From Clarkia xantiana subsp. parviflora (taxonomy: Eukaryota > Streptophyta > Magnoliopsida > Myrtales > Onagraceae), in contig JAPTYO010000007.1 in the NCBI GenBank assembly GCA_036873135.1, positions 56,654,383-56,718,382 of the forward strand: a stretch of 64,000 bases of DNA, read 5' to 3'. Position numbers and translations under genes: made by a program. The notes beneath the pieces are model-generated. The model worked only from the letters and a program-made list of their open reading frames with translations. It was not told the DNA's origin and searched no databases. This document shows, in pieces, positions 23,021 through 33,405 of this stretch. The first letter of the stretch is position 1; every line of letters starts with the position of its first letter.

Positions 23021-23935
23021 TGCATGCAATCCATCCTTGTCGACATGTACGTTCGTACATGGAAACACTTAGAAAATATTCTCCCCTTGTTGACATGTAT
23101 GTACGTACATGGAAATACTTAGAAAATATTCTTCAGTTGTCGACATGTATGTACGTACATGGAAACACTTAGAAAATATTCTTCACTTGTCGATATGCAT
23201 CCTTGTCGACATGCATGTACGTACATGGAAATACTTAGAAAATATTATTGACTTGTCGACATGCATCCTTGTCGACATGTATGTACGTACATGGAAACAC
23301 TTAGAAAATATTCTTCACTTGTCGACATGCATCCTTGTCGACATGTAGGTACGTACATGGAAACACTTAGGAAATATTCCTTTCTTGTCGACATCCATCC
23401 TTGTCGACGTGTATGTACGTACATGGAAATACTTAGAAAATATTCTTCACTTGTCGACATGCATCCTTGTCGACATGTATGTACGTACATGGAAATACTT
23501 AGAAAATATTCTTGACTCGTCGACATGCATCCTTGTCGACATGTATGTACGTACATGGAAACACTTAGAAAATAATCTTCACTTGTCGACATGTAGGTAC
23601 GTACATGGAAACACTTAGGAAATATTCCTTGCTTGTCGACATCCATCCTTGTCGACATGTATGTACGTTCATGGAAATACTTAGGAAATATTCCTTGCTT
23701 GTCGACATCCGTCCTTGTCGACATGTATGTACGTACATGGAAACACTTAGAAAATATTCCACGCTTGTCGACATCCATCCTTGTCGACATGTAGGTACGT
23801 ACATGGAAACACTTAGGAAATATTTCACGCTTGTCGACATCCATCCTTGTCGACATGTAGGTACGTACATGGAAACACTTAGGAAATATTCCTTGCTTGT
23901 CGACATCCATCCTTATCGACATGTAGGTACATACA
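23021..23935. repeat. Tandem array, 66-bp unit, ~14 copies
   Basis: Unit: CTTGTCGACATGCATC, CTTGTCGACATGTATGTACGT, ACATGGAAACACTTAGAAAATATTC. Full units recur at exactly 66 bp (ATGG at 23291, 23357, 23423, 23489, 23555) with shorter ~45-bp units lacking one CTTGTCGACATGCATC. GTCGAC and GTACGTAC are perfect palindromes in every unit. Long frames on both strands here follow from the 22-codon period and are not genes. CACTTAGAAAATATT is also close to the Z array word at 0.7-1.3 kb. Confidence 0.95.
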
Positions 23936-24426
23936 TGTATGTGCGCACTTGCCCCCACACTTAGAATCTTTTCTCTATCTCTGGCTATGTACGCTGTATC
24001 CATATGCTTTTATGTAAATACAGGTTGTATGCCAACACCTAGTTGTATGCTAACACTTAGTTATATGCTGACACATAGTAGCATGCTGGCAGCTTGCAAT
24101 ATGCTGACTGTCATCCTGAGCAAAACACTTAGAAAATATTTCGCCCTTGTAATCATGTATGCTGCGAGTATGAGCTCGATGTCGACATGTAAGGTTGATG
24201 TGTTGAAGAAGTTGCCCCCTTGCATGATGCTTGTTACTTGATTAATTGATGTCGGTACACATATACGTCCTTCTGAAGATTTGGTATGTTGATGATCTTT
24301 ATGACTTGTATCATGTTGTAATGTAGGTCGGACTAATGTAAAAGGCTCGTCTCTGCAGATAAGCGATGTATACAGTAATCCGCTTGTTGGAAGGAATGTC
24401 CGTACAATTGCCCCCACTATTCTGGA

Positions 24427-24915
24427 GTCTCCGGACATGGTCGCGGTAAAGGACTTGTGAGTAAGGCATCTCCTTGTATCTTCTTTGAACTTGTTAATCT
24501 TCCAAGTTGTTGTTTTCATGTTCCTGAACGCGTGGTTGCAGTTCCTGGCTTTAGCACAATTCACAAAAGATCTGACGCAGGGGCGTGTTCCTCGAGCGAT
24601 TCTAAGTTCTTTACGCCGAGTACGACCGTGCTAACTCCTTCTTGCGATAAAGGGAATAGAGTTGAGGGTCGTGCGGTGGTGCCTTCTGCCCTCCGGTCGA
24701 GGGACCGGCCCAAGGATGAGCGTTCCTCCCATTGAGGTAAGCGTTGTTTACTTCTTCACACTTGAAACTTGATCTTGAAGACGGCTGATTTTGATGCACG
24801 CATTGCTGATTGTCGCTGTTATGTTGAAGAGTTATGTCGTATTGAAGTTGAAGCGACCATTCTTGCCGTGTCTTTTGTGCGGGTGACGACATTGTCTTTG
24901 ATGTTGTCATTATGA
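24427..24915 (+). pseudogene. E additional ORF remnant (antisense to E)
   Basis: An open stretch at 24457-24735 holds STTVLTPSCDKGNRVEGR, close to the LTPSCHKEKDVV segment of Z's additional ORF at 11785. It is followed by a GGTAAG intron-like border at 24736 and a coiled-coil-like stretch (DFDARIADCRCYVEELCRIE) at 24785-24850. Position (between tandem array and pol side) and plus orientation match the additional ORF of D and Z. The domain corresponding to Transposase_28 is missing or unrecognisable. Confidence 0.5.
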
Positions 24916-26500
24916 ACTTTTTGCCATAGATCCTTGGAGATGATGCTATCTCTTGGTTGGTGTCAGGTTGTCTGTTTCCAGCATGTTGAACCCTTTGTGA
25001 ATGGGTTGATGTTGTTTTGAGGTTTTCGATAAATCTTTGTTTACGCCTTGCGTTATCTTCATTGTCCGTGTGTATTGGACTTGCATGATAGGATTGAACT
25101 CCTTGTTGTTATGGATAGAACATAGGATGTTGTGACTTGCGCATTGCAGGGTGTTATGTACTCTTGGTACTTGTAGCATTGCAGGTAGTAATGTACTTGG
25201 CACTTGGCCTTTGACATGTAGCAGTGTCGTCTTGACCTAGCAAGACTTAAGTTTATACCGTCTCTTAGATCCACTCTAAGTCGACTTTGTTGCAAGATAC
25301 TTCTTGTTGATTTTGTTGTTTTGGCGTTAAATGCTAAAGAGCAAGATAACGTTATACAAGACTCAACTTGTAAGCTTGATGAGTTTTGTACAAGGTTTGC
25401 TTTAAAAAGCGTATAACATGAAGCTATCCTTTTTCAGGCCTAAGTCTTCATGGTGTATGAACCCTTAAGAGAGTATGCATACTTTTAGTGTGTGGGGTTG
25501 TCGTCTAACAAGAGGACTTCCGCCACGGTGGGGTGATCAGTCCCATCATTGCATTTGCCGCATCCTGTTTCTATTCAGGGAATGGCTATGAACATGAGGA
25601 TTTGCTTCTAAGAGCATTTCACAGCATGCCATTTTTTAGAAGTAAACATGGGGTTTGCCCTTACAAAGAGGATACCACAGCATGCTACTTTTGATAGTAA
25701 ATCTTGGTGTTTATCCAAGATATTGCTTCCTGTTGACACCTTTGGAATAGTCGTCACTTTGAGTAGAGAATTTTATAAGTCCCTTTTAATAGATAACCCG
25801 CAAGTTGTCATCGCCACATATAAGTTGACTGTGCACATAGCGCGATGGCTTTGTGTTGCCGACATCTTCTTGATATAGCCGCTGTTATGGATGGAGAAAT
25901 AAACTCCCTGTTGGTGTAGATAATAGATATGTTGGCGTTGTATGCCATAAATCCCTCCTTGAACATAACGCTTAGCTTGTATTGTTGAAGTAGATATTAT
26001 GTGCATAGGTTACTACTTGGCATAATTCCCATGTAATAATCATAGTGTTGCATGTACCTACGAACAGAGTTGCTCTTTGTCAGATAGTTGCAATGTTTAT
26101 AAGTTTGCAAAAATATGGAGTTATGAAATTTCATTTTAGTAATGCATATAATAGATAAAGTAAAGGAGTCTGATACGAGGACTCCTTGTTTGTGCAGGAA
26201 ACTTCCCTAAGTGCGGACGCGATAGGTGCGGATCGTGACAGGTGCGCATATGTCGGGAGCGGAGCTTTTCCAAGTATCACCCGCTATATGTGATTGTGAT
26301 TATGTATGTATGAACAACGACTATGCATTATTGTATGCGTCCTCTGTTTGATTCGCGTTGATGCCTCCTTAGCATGATGTACATGCCTATATATGATCAT
26401 TGCTTGGTGTTCTTTTCTTAGAAGAATGGTACCGCGTGCTCTTGTAATTATTCGTTTCTTCACTTCGGTGGAATGCCGAGCACTTGTCAGCTTGGTGCCC
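24916..26500 (-). other. E internal region, no recognised coding
   Basis: RT, RNase H and integrase, expected here on the minus strand, are absent. The DNA has TTG/CTTG-rich words and a ~100-bp segment at 25985-26075 (TATTATGTGCATAGGTTACTACTTGG...TGTACCTACGAA) that is repeated, diverged, at 27368-27440. I see no frame to report. Confidence 0.55.
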
Positions 26501-26501
26501 C

Positions 26502-26978
26502 TCAAGTCGCTTGGCAGTCGTACCGCTGTTTCCTGATGGTTTCTATTACTTCATCTTCTAACAGTGATGCGCCTACTCGGAACATCCTTTCTGGCTCATC
26601 TATCTTGATTTCTTGTAATGCTCCAACAAGAGCAGGACGTGCATGATCTACCCTTGGATTTTCATCAATGACGGGAATTCCGCTATTGTTTGTCTTGACA
26701 TTATATTGGAGAGCAACCTTGTAGTAGTGTTTTGATAGCTGCTGATCTCCCTTTATTTCACCAATTCCTGCCTTTGTTGGAAACTTGATCTTTTGGTGTG
26801 ATGTTGACTCTATCATACCCCACTTGTTCATGGTTGTATATCCTAGGATTCTATTATATGCGTCAAGCTTTTCTACGATCACGAACGGAACGGCGATTTG
26901 GGGTTGTTGCTCTCCTTCTCCTATTGTGCATTGCGCGGTGTTGAATTTAATGTGCTGGTTTTGCGATGTATGCTTCAT
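26502..26978 (-). pseudogene. E protease C-terminal part (fragment)
   Basis: A 158-codon frame holding VPFVIVEKLDAYNRILGYTTMN, HQKIKFPTKAGIGEIKGDQQ and PERMFRVGASL. These align with the segment after the protease active site in D (VEFVVV-AYNAIIGRTTINP, HQKMKFPTDHGIGEVKGDQ). The DGGSS active-site half is missing and the expected arginine of GRTT reads Y. RT does not follow. It is therefore a fragment between two deletions. Confidence 0.8.
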
Positions 26979-27617
26979 GTGTTCACTTTCAAGGGGCCTT
27001 GGTTTATTTGATGTGTTTCTTCATATACTTGTGACTCTTCCCGAGGTTGTGTGTTTTGAGTGGTACGATCCTTCTTGTGTTCTTGACAAGGGTAAACATG
27101 CTGGATATTGGAAATAATTCTCTAACTCTTTCTTCATGATGGGTTTGGCACAGGCGTGCGTATAACATAGGAGCGTATCCTCAATTCCTATCTTCCAAAA
27201 TGTTGATGACGTTGTCATTTCGGTGATGCCCACGTCTTGTTTATTATTGCTGCGCGATTTTTAGTCTTGTGCGTATAGAATGCTTTGAGGCTCCTTTGCA
27301 TGGAGGATGTTTTATGGCCTAAGTCGTTTGTTGTTCCTAGTGCGATAGCTTGTGTTGTTGACGCAATTAATATGTGCGTAGTTGTTACTTGGCGTTATTC
27401 CAAGGTAGTATGCATGATATAGTAATGTACCTACGAAAGTGGATTTAACCTTTATTAGATATTTGGAGTTCGTACAACGAATTACAGGAAGGCGTCTACT
27501 GATCACTCCTTTTGAAAAGTACTAAGGCTAATAAACATAAGTTGTACTTAATCTAAGAAGACTTAAAGTAGATATGCAAAAATGGAGATAAAGGGATTGA
27601 TGATGTGTTTGACGTCT
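26979..27617 (-). other. E spacer between gag and protease fragments
   Basis: No coding sequence where the protease active site should be. Part of it (27368-27440) duplicates 25985-26075, showing that this spacer was filled by rearrangement from the 3' side of the element. Confidence 0.55.
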
Positions 27618-28430
27618 TCATAGGTGATTTGTCGGCAAGTTGATTCTGCCACGTGCCACATAGTTCCTCAGTGCATCTAGCGTGTTGAGCTCTTCAATCT
27701 CCACCTTTGGGGATGAACAAATGTTGGTGTCATGCCCCCCAGTTTTATGGTGCTTGCATCGTTCTTCAACATTATTGCCAAGGAAGGCAGTCATTGGCTC
27801 AAGTGGACGGTGAAGTTTGTTTTTCGGGAGTTTGAAATTTGTTTCCTCCACCTTCATGCTCCAAGGATTGTATAAGTCGTCATAATTGGTTCCATGAGTG
27901 ACGTTGTTTTTCCGGCACTTGGTGATAGGTGGATTATCATTCGCCTTTTCTTTTCCTTTGCCTTTTCCTGAAGACTTCACATGAGACTTCTTTTGATGCT
28001 TATTGCCTTGGTCGATATACTTCTTCATTTCTGCTTTTAAGATTAAGCTATTTACATGAAACCTTAGTCCAACACAGCCTTCCGTCTCGTGGCCATACAC
28101 TTCGTGATTTTCACACCATTTGCTTTCATCTTTTCCCATTGGGCCCTTGCGGAAATTAGAGGGCTTTTTCCACAGCTTGGTTTCCTTTATCTCTTTCAAG
28201 ATGACGGACAACGGTGTGTTCAATGGAACACATTTAGCGAGATTGGTCTTTTTGAGCCTTTGGACGTCTAACTGGAATGGCCTCTTTGGTTGCGGTTGTC
28301 TTTTTTCCCAGGAAGCGTCTATCTTTTCCTCAATTATTGCCTTCAAGGTTCTTGTTGTAAGTCCCGCGATTGGGACATCATCGTTATTAACAGGTTTTTT
28401 TTGGTCCTTCCTTGTGACGGATGTTAGCAT
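27618..28430 (-). pseudogene. E gag C-terminal part with knuckle
   Basis: 270 codons. Early residues (DVPIAGLTTRTLKAIIEEK) match F gag (DIPITGLTAKALEEMVERK), but the next residues jump straight to RPFQLDVQRLKKTNLAKC, the tail of gag. About 200 residues holding the retrotransposon gag domain are thus deleted in frame. The knuckle WCENHEVYGHETEGC (C-x2-H-x4-H-x4-C) is intact, followed by a K/G-rich stretch, and a second similar CKHHKTGGHDTNIC motif lies near residue 235. The second knuckle is odd and may reflect a local duplication. Confidence 0.85.
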
Positions 28431-28638
28431 CGTCTTGGCTTGTCCTCGTGGAAGAACCTTCCTTGTATATTTTTGAGCAGGAGGTTGGAGGTTGTTTCCA
28501 TGCCCCTTCTTGGTGTTGTGCTATCACATACGGGATGTATGATCGTGCAACTCCTTGCTTTGGTTGTTGGTACTGGAAGGTACCTTTTGTGTATTGGTCT
28601 TCTATTCTTTGGTGCGGTGTGTCTTGATGACTTGTGAC

Positions 28639-29151
28639 TCAGGACTTTGTTCTTGTCTCCTTGAGTTGTCTGTTGATTGGAGGCGTAGGTGGTGGTGGCG
28701 GGGCATACCTTTGGTTTGTTAACATCTTTCGGAATGCAAGCAGCTCTTCGAGCGCGGTCATCATGGCAGGAGTAACAGGTGGTGGCGGGTTGACACCTTT
28801 GTATTGGAGGACTCCTTGGTCGCACTGTGCGAAGGACACACTTCTTGTTGGCATGGAGGATGTAGTGAACATGACTTTATGCACGTGCAAATGATCTTGC
28901 TGACTTGTTGCCTGCTTCTGTTTGTTGGCTGGCATCCCGTATGGGAACTCTTCATTGATTCCCGTTCTTCGCTCGAACTCGTGTGCTGATGAATTATTCT
29001 GAACTTCGGGACCGTGATGTGCGGAAGGCACGTTTGCGGTTGGCATGGATAAGGCGGTAGACACTGCGTCTGGAATGTGAAAAGATTTTGGTTGGCTTCT
29101 TGTCGGGTTCGGCTTGCTTTCCCCTGCCTTCTTCGTTCGTCTTCCTGTCGT
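28639..29151 (-). pseudogene. E gag N-terminal part
   Basis: Open frame on the minus strand matching F gag residues 1-130 (TGRR-KKAG, TRSQP, VTPAMM-ALEELLA, APPPPP). The F start codon ATG (30889) aligns with ACG here (29149-29151), so the initiator is lost. The frame runs open back to the primer site without another good ATG. It ends at 28639 with a stop before the gag core. Confidence 0.8.
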
Positions 29152-29183
29152 AGCTTGCGGTATGGAACGACTTTTTGTTCGAA

Positions 29184-29201
29184 TTCCCACAGACGGCGCC
29201 A
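29184..29201 (-). promoter_or_regulatory. E primer binding site
   Basis: Minus strand TGGCGCCGTCTGTGGGAA, two bases inside the 5' LTR. The same site is present in D and H. Confidence 0.9.
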
Positions 29202-29203
29202 AA

Positions 29204-29862
29204 TGTTATGTCAGCTTCCACTTGGGCAGCTTCGGGCTTTTTCCTTCACGAACAAGCTTTTTTCTTCGCGATCGGGCTCGAGATGTATGTATAAGGACGT
29301 GAACGCCGCGATCCTTATAACACAATCACCGAGCTAATCTCCCAATCCTCGACCTTGAACTCCTGATCTTCGGGTCCTGCACGAGGGGCAGTAACCAGCG
29401 TGGGAGGGGGGGAATGCTGGTTGGGCCCACTCCGACGCTCAAGTTAGAACTTCTAGAGAGAGAAAGCCTTAGAGAGAAGTCAGAGCATTCCAAGTCCAAA
29501 AGTGAGGGAGTTGTCTAGAATGAGAGACCTAGGCCCCTATTTATAGGGAACCTAAGGATCATGCTCGGTTTTGAATGGCTTGATGTCGGTATGTAGGAAT
29601 ACGTATACCGTCATCAAGGTGGACTATGCGTGCACCGACTTCTCGCAATCGGCAAAAATAATCGGGATTGAGCGCGGAGAAAAACGGTAATCCGGACCTC
29701 CGGATCGCCTTAGGGCAATCCGGAAGTCTTTCGGCCGGGGAATTTCGCGTACCCCGGACCGTTTTAGACTTGGTTGTCCTCGAAAGGTTTTTTTACGGGT
29801 TTTGGGATATTTTATGAGGCCCGAAATGTAAATACGAACTCGAATTGGACAGATATTTAACA
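29204..29862 (-). repeat. E 5' LTR (659 bp, right)
   Basis: TGTTATGTCAGC...GATATTTAACA on plus. Matches the left LTR with roughly 5 substitutions per 100 over the first 115 bp, by eye. Confidence 0.93.
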
Positions 29863-30178
29863 GGAACGTTTTAAGAAATTATGCAAACAGGATAACATTA
29901 ATTATGATGATTGGACAACTAGAGTTAAAAATTGGAGTTGAGGATCGCGTTGATCCCAAGGAAAAACGGATATATGTGGACGAGAATTGGGAGCCCTACA
30001 GATACAACGGTGCAAATAGGTTATGGAGGGATCAAAGAGCACGCGAGACTATTTGCTCGCATATTACAACTGAAACGGAAGAAAGCATCGTCAAAAGGAG
30101 CGCATTGCATCTTTGGTGCACCTTACACCTTCGCTACGACAAGGGAAAGGCGGCTGAAGCAAGAGAATTAATGGCCTC
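29863..30178 (+). pseudogene. Copia C gag, segment between E and F
   Basis: Translates with interruptions to words matching B gag: NYDDW (NYDAW-like), then ALHLWC and KGKAAEARELMA (B: ALHLWCAIYL, KGKSAEARSLMA). Several stops and frame changes are present. It is the UBN2/gag-polypeptide type N-terminal gag of copia elements. It ends at ATGGCCTC where F begins and appears to resume at 33406. Confidence 0.8.
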
Positions 30179-30841
30179 TGTTAGATATCTATCCAATTCG
30201 GGTACGTATTTACATTCGGGCCTCGTAAAATACCCCAAAACCCGTAAAAAATCTTTCGCGGACACCCAGGTCTAAAAACGGTCCGGGATACGCGCAGTAC
30301 CCGGACCGGAGGACTTCCGGATTGCCGAGGCAATCCGGACCCGTCCCGGAATGTTAAACAATCCGGGTAGGTCCGGATTACCGGTTTCCTTCATACGTTC
30401 ACCCCGATTAATTTGCCAAGTGCGGGAAGTCGGTACATGCATAGTCCACCTTGATGACGGTATACGTCTTCCTTCATACCGACATCAAGTAGTTCAAAAC
30501 TGGGCATGATCCTTAAGTTCCCTATAATAGGGGCCTAGGTTTCCCATTCTAGACAACTCCCTCATTTTTGGACTTTGGATGCTCTAACTTCTCTCTAAGG
30601 CTTTCTCTCTCTAGAAGTTCTAACTTGAGCGTCGGAGTGGGCCCAACCAGCATTCCCCCCTCCCACGCTGGTTACTGCCCCTCGTGCAGGGTCCGAAGGT
30701 CGAGAGTTCGAGGTCGAGGACTAGAAGATTAGTTCGGTGATTGTGTTTTAAGGATCGCGGCGTTCCTGTCCTTATACATATATCCCGAGCCAGTTCGTGA
30801 AGAAGAAGCCCGAAGCTGCCCAGGTGGAAGCTGACATAACA
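30179..30841 (+). repeat. F 5' LTR (663 bp)
   Basis: TGTTAGATATCTATCC...GCTGACATAACA, about 85% identical by eye to the reverse complement of E's LTRs. It has TATAATAG at 30522-30529 where E has TATAAATA. Confidence 0.9.
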
Positions 30842-30843
30842 TT

Positions 30844-30861
30844 TGGCGCCATCTGAAGTGA
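30844..30861 (+). promoter_or_regulatory. F primer binding site, degraded
   Basis: TGGCGCCATCTGAAGTGA: the first seven bases match the E/D/H site, but the 3' half has diverged, so priming would be impaired. Confidence 0.75.
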
Positions 30862-30888
30862 TTCGAACAAAAAGTCGTGCTGCAAGCC

Positions 30889-32334
30889 ATGACAGGAAGA
30901 CGACCAAAGAAAGCGGGCACAAGCAAGATGAAGCCAACGAGAAGTCAACCAGGACTTTCTCATATTCCGGACGCAGGATCTACGGCTTCATCCATGCCGT
31001 CCACAAATGCCCCTCTTGCACAACATGGGCCGGAATATCAAAACAATGCGCCTCCGCAAGAGCAAAGGACGAGGGTGAATCAGGAATTCCCATCGGGAAT
31101 GCTAGCTGAGGAAGCACAACAACAACCAAGGAATGCAACCAACATGCCTACAGTCACACCGGCAATGATGGCGGCACTTGAAGAACTTCTTGCTCTCAGG
31201 GAGATCTTAAGGAGTCAAGGATATGCTGCACCTCCGCCACCACCCTCGCGTACTAATGAACAAGCTGCACCAGCCAGGGAGGCGTCACATGATGCCAACC
31301 AGCAAAAGCCGCAACACCCAGAGGGAGTGGGAGACTCTGAAGATACCTATCGACAGGCTAGGCAGGAGCCAGCACGTTCATGCACCCCAAGTATTGGCAT
31401 GAAGCAACAACAAGGAGTGAGATGGAATCAACCTCCTGTGAGCAATTCACAACGCCTACACAAGGAGGATAGCTTTAAGACAACAAGCCATGCTGACACA
31501 TGCAACGATGGGTGGAGGAAGCCAGCGTATGACAATGACATCCCAATCACGGGACTCACGGCTAAGGCCTTAGAAGAAATGGTTGAAAGAAAAATGAAGC
31601 AATCGAAGATGAAGGGAATGCATGCCCTGGAAGAGAATGCATCACATCCATTCTCTGATGAACTAGTGTACAGTCACGTTCCAGATGCCCTGTACAGAAT
31701 CGGTGGAGAAAAATATAGAGGAAAAGGAGATCCAATCAAGCATGTGCAACAACATGAAGCGTCTCTGCTGGGACGAACGGACAACCCGCATCATGTTGCC
31801 ATGACATTTGCTAATACTCTCGTCGGAACTTCCTCACATTGGTTCTTCTCACTGCCATGCGGAAGCGTTACGTCATGGGCATATCTAAAGGCAAAATTCA
31901 TTCAAAGATACATGGGAGAGCGCACACTCCTTAAAGGGCCGAACGCGTTGAATGAGGTGACACAAGAAAACGACGAGTCGTTAGCAGATTATTACATCCG
32001 CTTCAACCAAAACATCTCAGACATTCATGGAAACATCACCGAAGGAGAAATTGTGCTCGCCTTCATTGCAAATTTAGGCCGAAGAGGATATGCCCTGGCT
32101 GAAAAGATGTCAAAGCGCCCAGCTGAGACACTTGAAGAATTGGCGGCAAGGGTAAAAGAATTCGTGGATCTGGACAGATTCAGAGAGCAACATAAGGCGA
32201 AAGTTAGTGCAGCTCGCGCTAAGGAGATGCAAGCAAAACCCCAACAAGGCCCGCAGCAAGCAAGACAATTCCAGCCCCACAAGAGGCCATTTCATCCCGA
32301 ATTCCAAAGACCAAAAGAAGTGAACCTGGCATGA
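30889..32334 (+). pseudogene. F gag (nonsense at end)
   Basis: Starts at the ATG at 30889 (MTGRRPKKAG). Proline- and glutamine-rich N-terminal region, then the retrotransposon gag core at about residues 255-400 with YRGKGDPIKHVQQ, SHWFFSLPCGSVTSW, FIQRYMG, LADYYIRFNQ and EGEIVLAFIANLGRRGY, then a basic tail. The core is the capsid-like domain missing from E. A TGA at 32332-32334 (in NLA-CVPLN, where E has a lysine codon) ends the frame. The same frame continues downstream, so this is a single nonsense change within gag-pol. Confidence 0.9.
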
Positions 32335-33395
32335 TGCGTTCCTTTGAATGTACCACTTTCCATAATACTGAAGAAGATGAAGGAGGATAATATGTGGAGG
32401 GAGCCAGCAAACTTCCGAAAGGGGCCACTGGGAAAGCAGGAAGATAAATGGTGTGAAACGAACAGCTGTGTCAGCTTGCGATTTCGTATAAACAACTTCA
32501 TCCTTAGAGGAGAGCTCAAGCAATATGTCGACCAAGGCGACAAACGACAAAAGAAGAACCATGCAGAGCAACCCGGAAAGGGAAACAAGGGAAAGGAGAA
32601 AGTGAATGAAAACCCACCACCGCCAAAGCGTGGTGTCATCAATGTAATCCATGGTTGGCCAGCGGCAAGAGGTAGTGTTTCTAACACCCGAGATGTCTAT
32701 GCCTCGCAGCTGCAAGTTCTGCCCAAGTACGGGAAGAGGCGACAACCAGAAAAGGAGGACATAATCATCCCGTTCTCAAATGACGACAAGAAACACATAG
32801 TGTATCCCCATGATGATGCTTTGGTCATAACAATGGACATCAATGGATTTGACGTGCAAAGGATTCTGATAGATGGTGGGAGTGCTGCGGATTTAGTGCA
32901 TATAGAAGTACTCAAAAAGATGGGAAAAACGGAAGCCGGTCTCTCGCCGAGCACGTTTCCGTTGATTAGTTTCGCAGGAGCGGCAACCTACCCATTGGGC
33001 ATGATTACACTTCTAGTTATCCTAGGGAGAACAACGATCAACCCACATGACATTGTGCCATCTACAGCTCATCAGAAAATGAAGTTCCTAACTCCTCATG
33101 GGATCGGGGAAGTGCTAGGTGATTAGACAGCCGCACGAAAGTGCTATGTCAATGCTCTGAGGAAAATGAAACAAGTGTCAATTGCCATGATAGGAGTTGG
33201 TGCAAAGAGAAAGCTGTTAGCCTCGAACGATGATGATAAAAGGAAGAAGGAAAAGTTATCGCCAAGGTAGAAATATCTCCAAACTTCCTGATGTGTCGGA
33301 GACCAGATTTACTGGACTTCGGAATTATTTGGCTAAACCCAACAAATGGTCTAAACGATAATCCAGTGCGACAATCACTGTTGATTCATGTGCCA
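32335..33395 (+). pseudogene. F gag tail and protease (two deletions, stop)
   Basis: In frame with the preceding gag. The knuckle is gone: KWCE joins directly to TNSCVSLRF, where E has the C-x2-H-x4-H-x4-C residues. A GVINVIHG motif and the protease active site RILIDGGSAADLVH follow. At 33019-33027 LLVILG runs straight into RTTINP. E, D and H have about 28 residues between these two similar ILGR/AILGR words, so a repeat-mediated in-frame deletion removed the middle of the protease. A TAG at 33124 replaces a conserved glutamine. Later codons are open in another frame to 33395. Confidence 0.85.
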
Positions 33396-33405
33396 TAAAA
33401 GGTAC

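Larger units (their letters stand above)
20899..29862 (-). mobile_element. E: Tat-type Ty3/gypsy element, deleted, in copia C gag
   Basis: Bounded by LTRs at 20899-21584 and 29204-29862 (TGTTATGTCAGC...TAACA on the plus strand), flanked by GGATC on the left and GGAAC on the right (4 of 5 match). Primer site, gag and protease order show minus orientation. It lacks the central gag domain, RT, RNase H and integrase, so it could only move with help. It keeps a 66-bp tandem array and a remnant of an antisense additional ORF. Confidence 0.92.
30179..33405 (+). mobile_element. F: Tat-type element with one LTR, in copia C gag
   Basis: Same family as E but opposite orientation. Has a 5' LTR, a degraded primer site, gag and the protease. 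Then the element stops near 33395-33405 without RT, integrase or 3' LTR. The pentamer GCCTC precedes the LTR (30174-30178) and recurs at 33406-33410, where copia gag-like sequence (TACCACAATA, compare B TACTACAATA at 39528) resumes. The right boundary is therefore placed at 33405 with moderate confidence. Confidence 0.75.

Noticed and set aside
23245..24003. 252-codon minus-strand frame and partner plus-strand frames in the E array
   Set aside because: The 66-bp unit is a multiple of three, so any frame without a stop in one unit stays open over the whole array. Frames are open on both strands at once and the translation is only the repeated unit.
32110..32745. 211-codon minus-strand frame opposite F gag
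   Set aside because: Shadow of gag; the plus strand carries the gag core and protease motifs.
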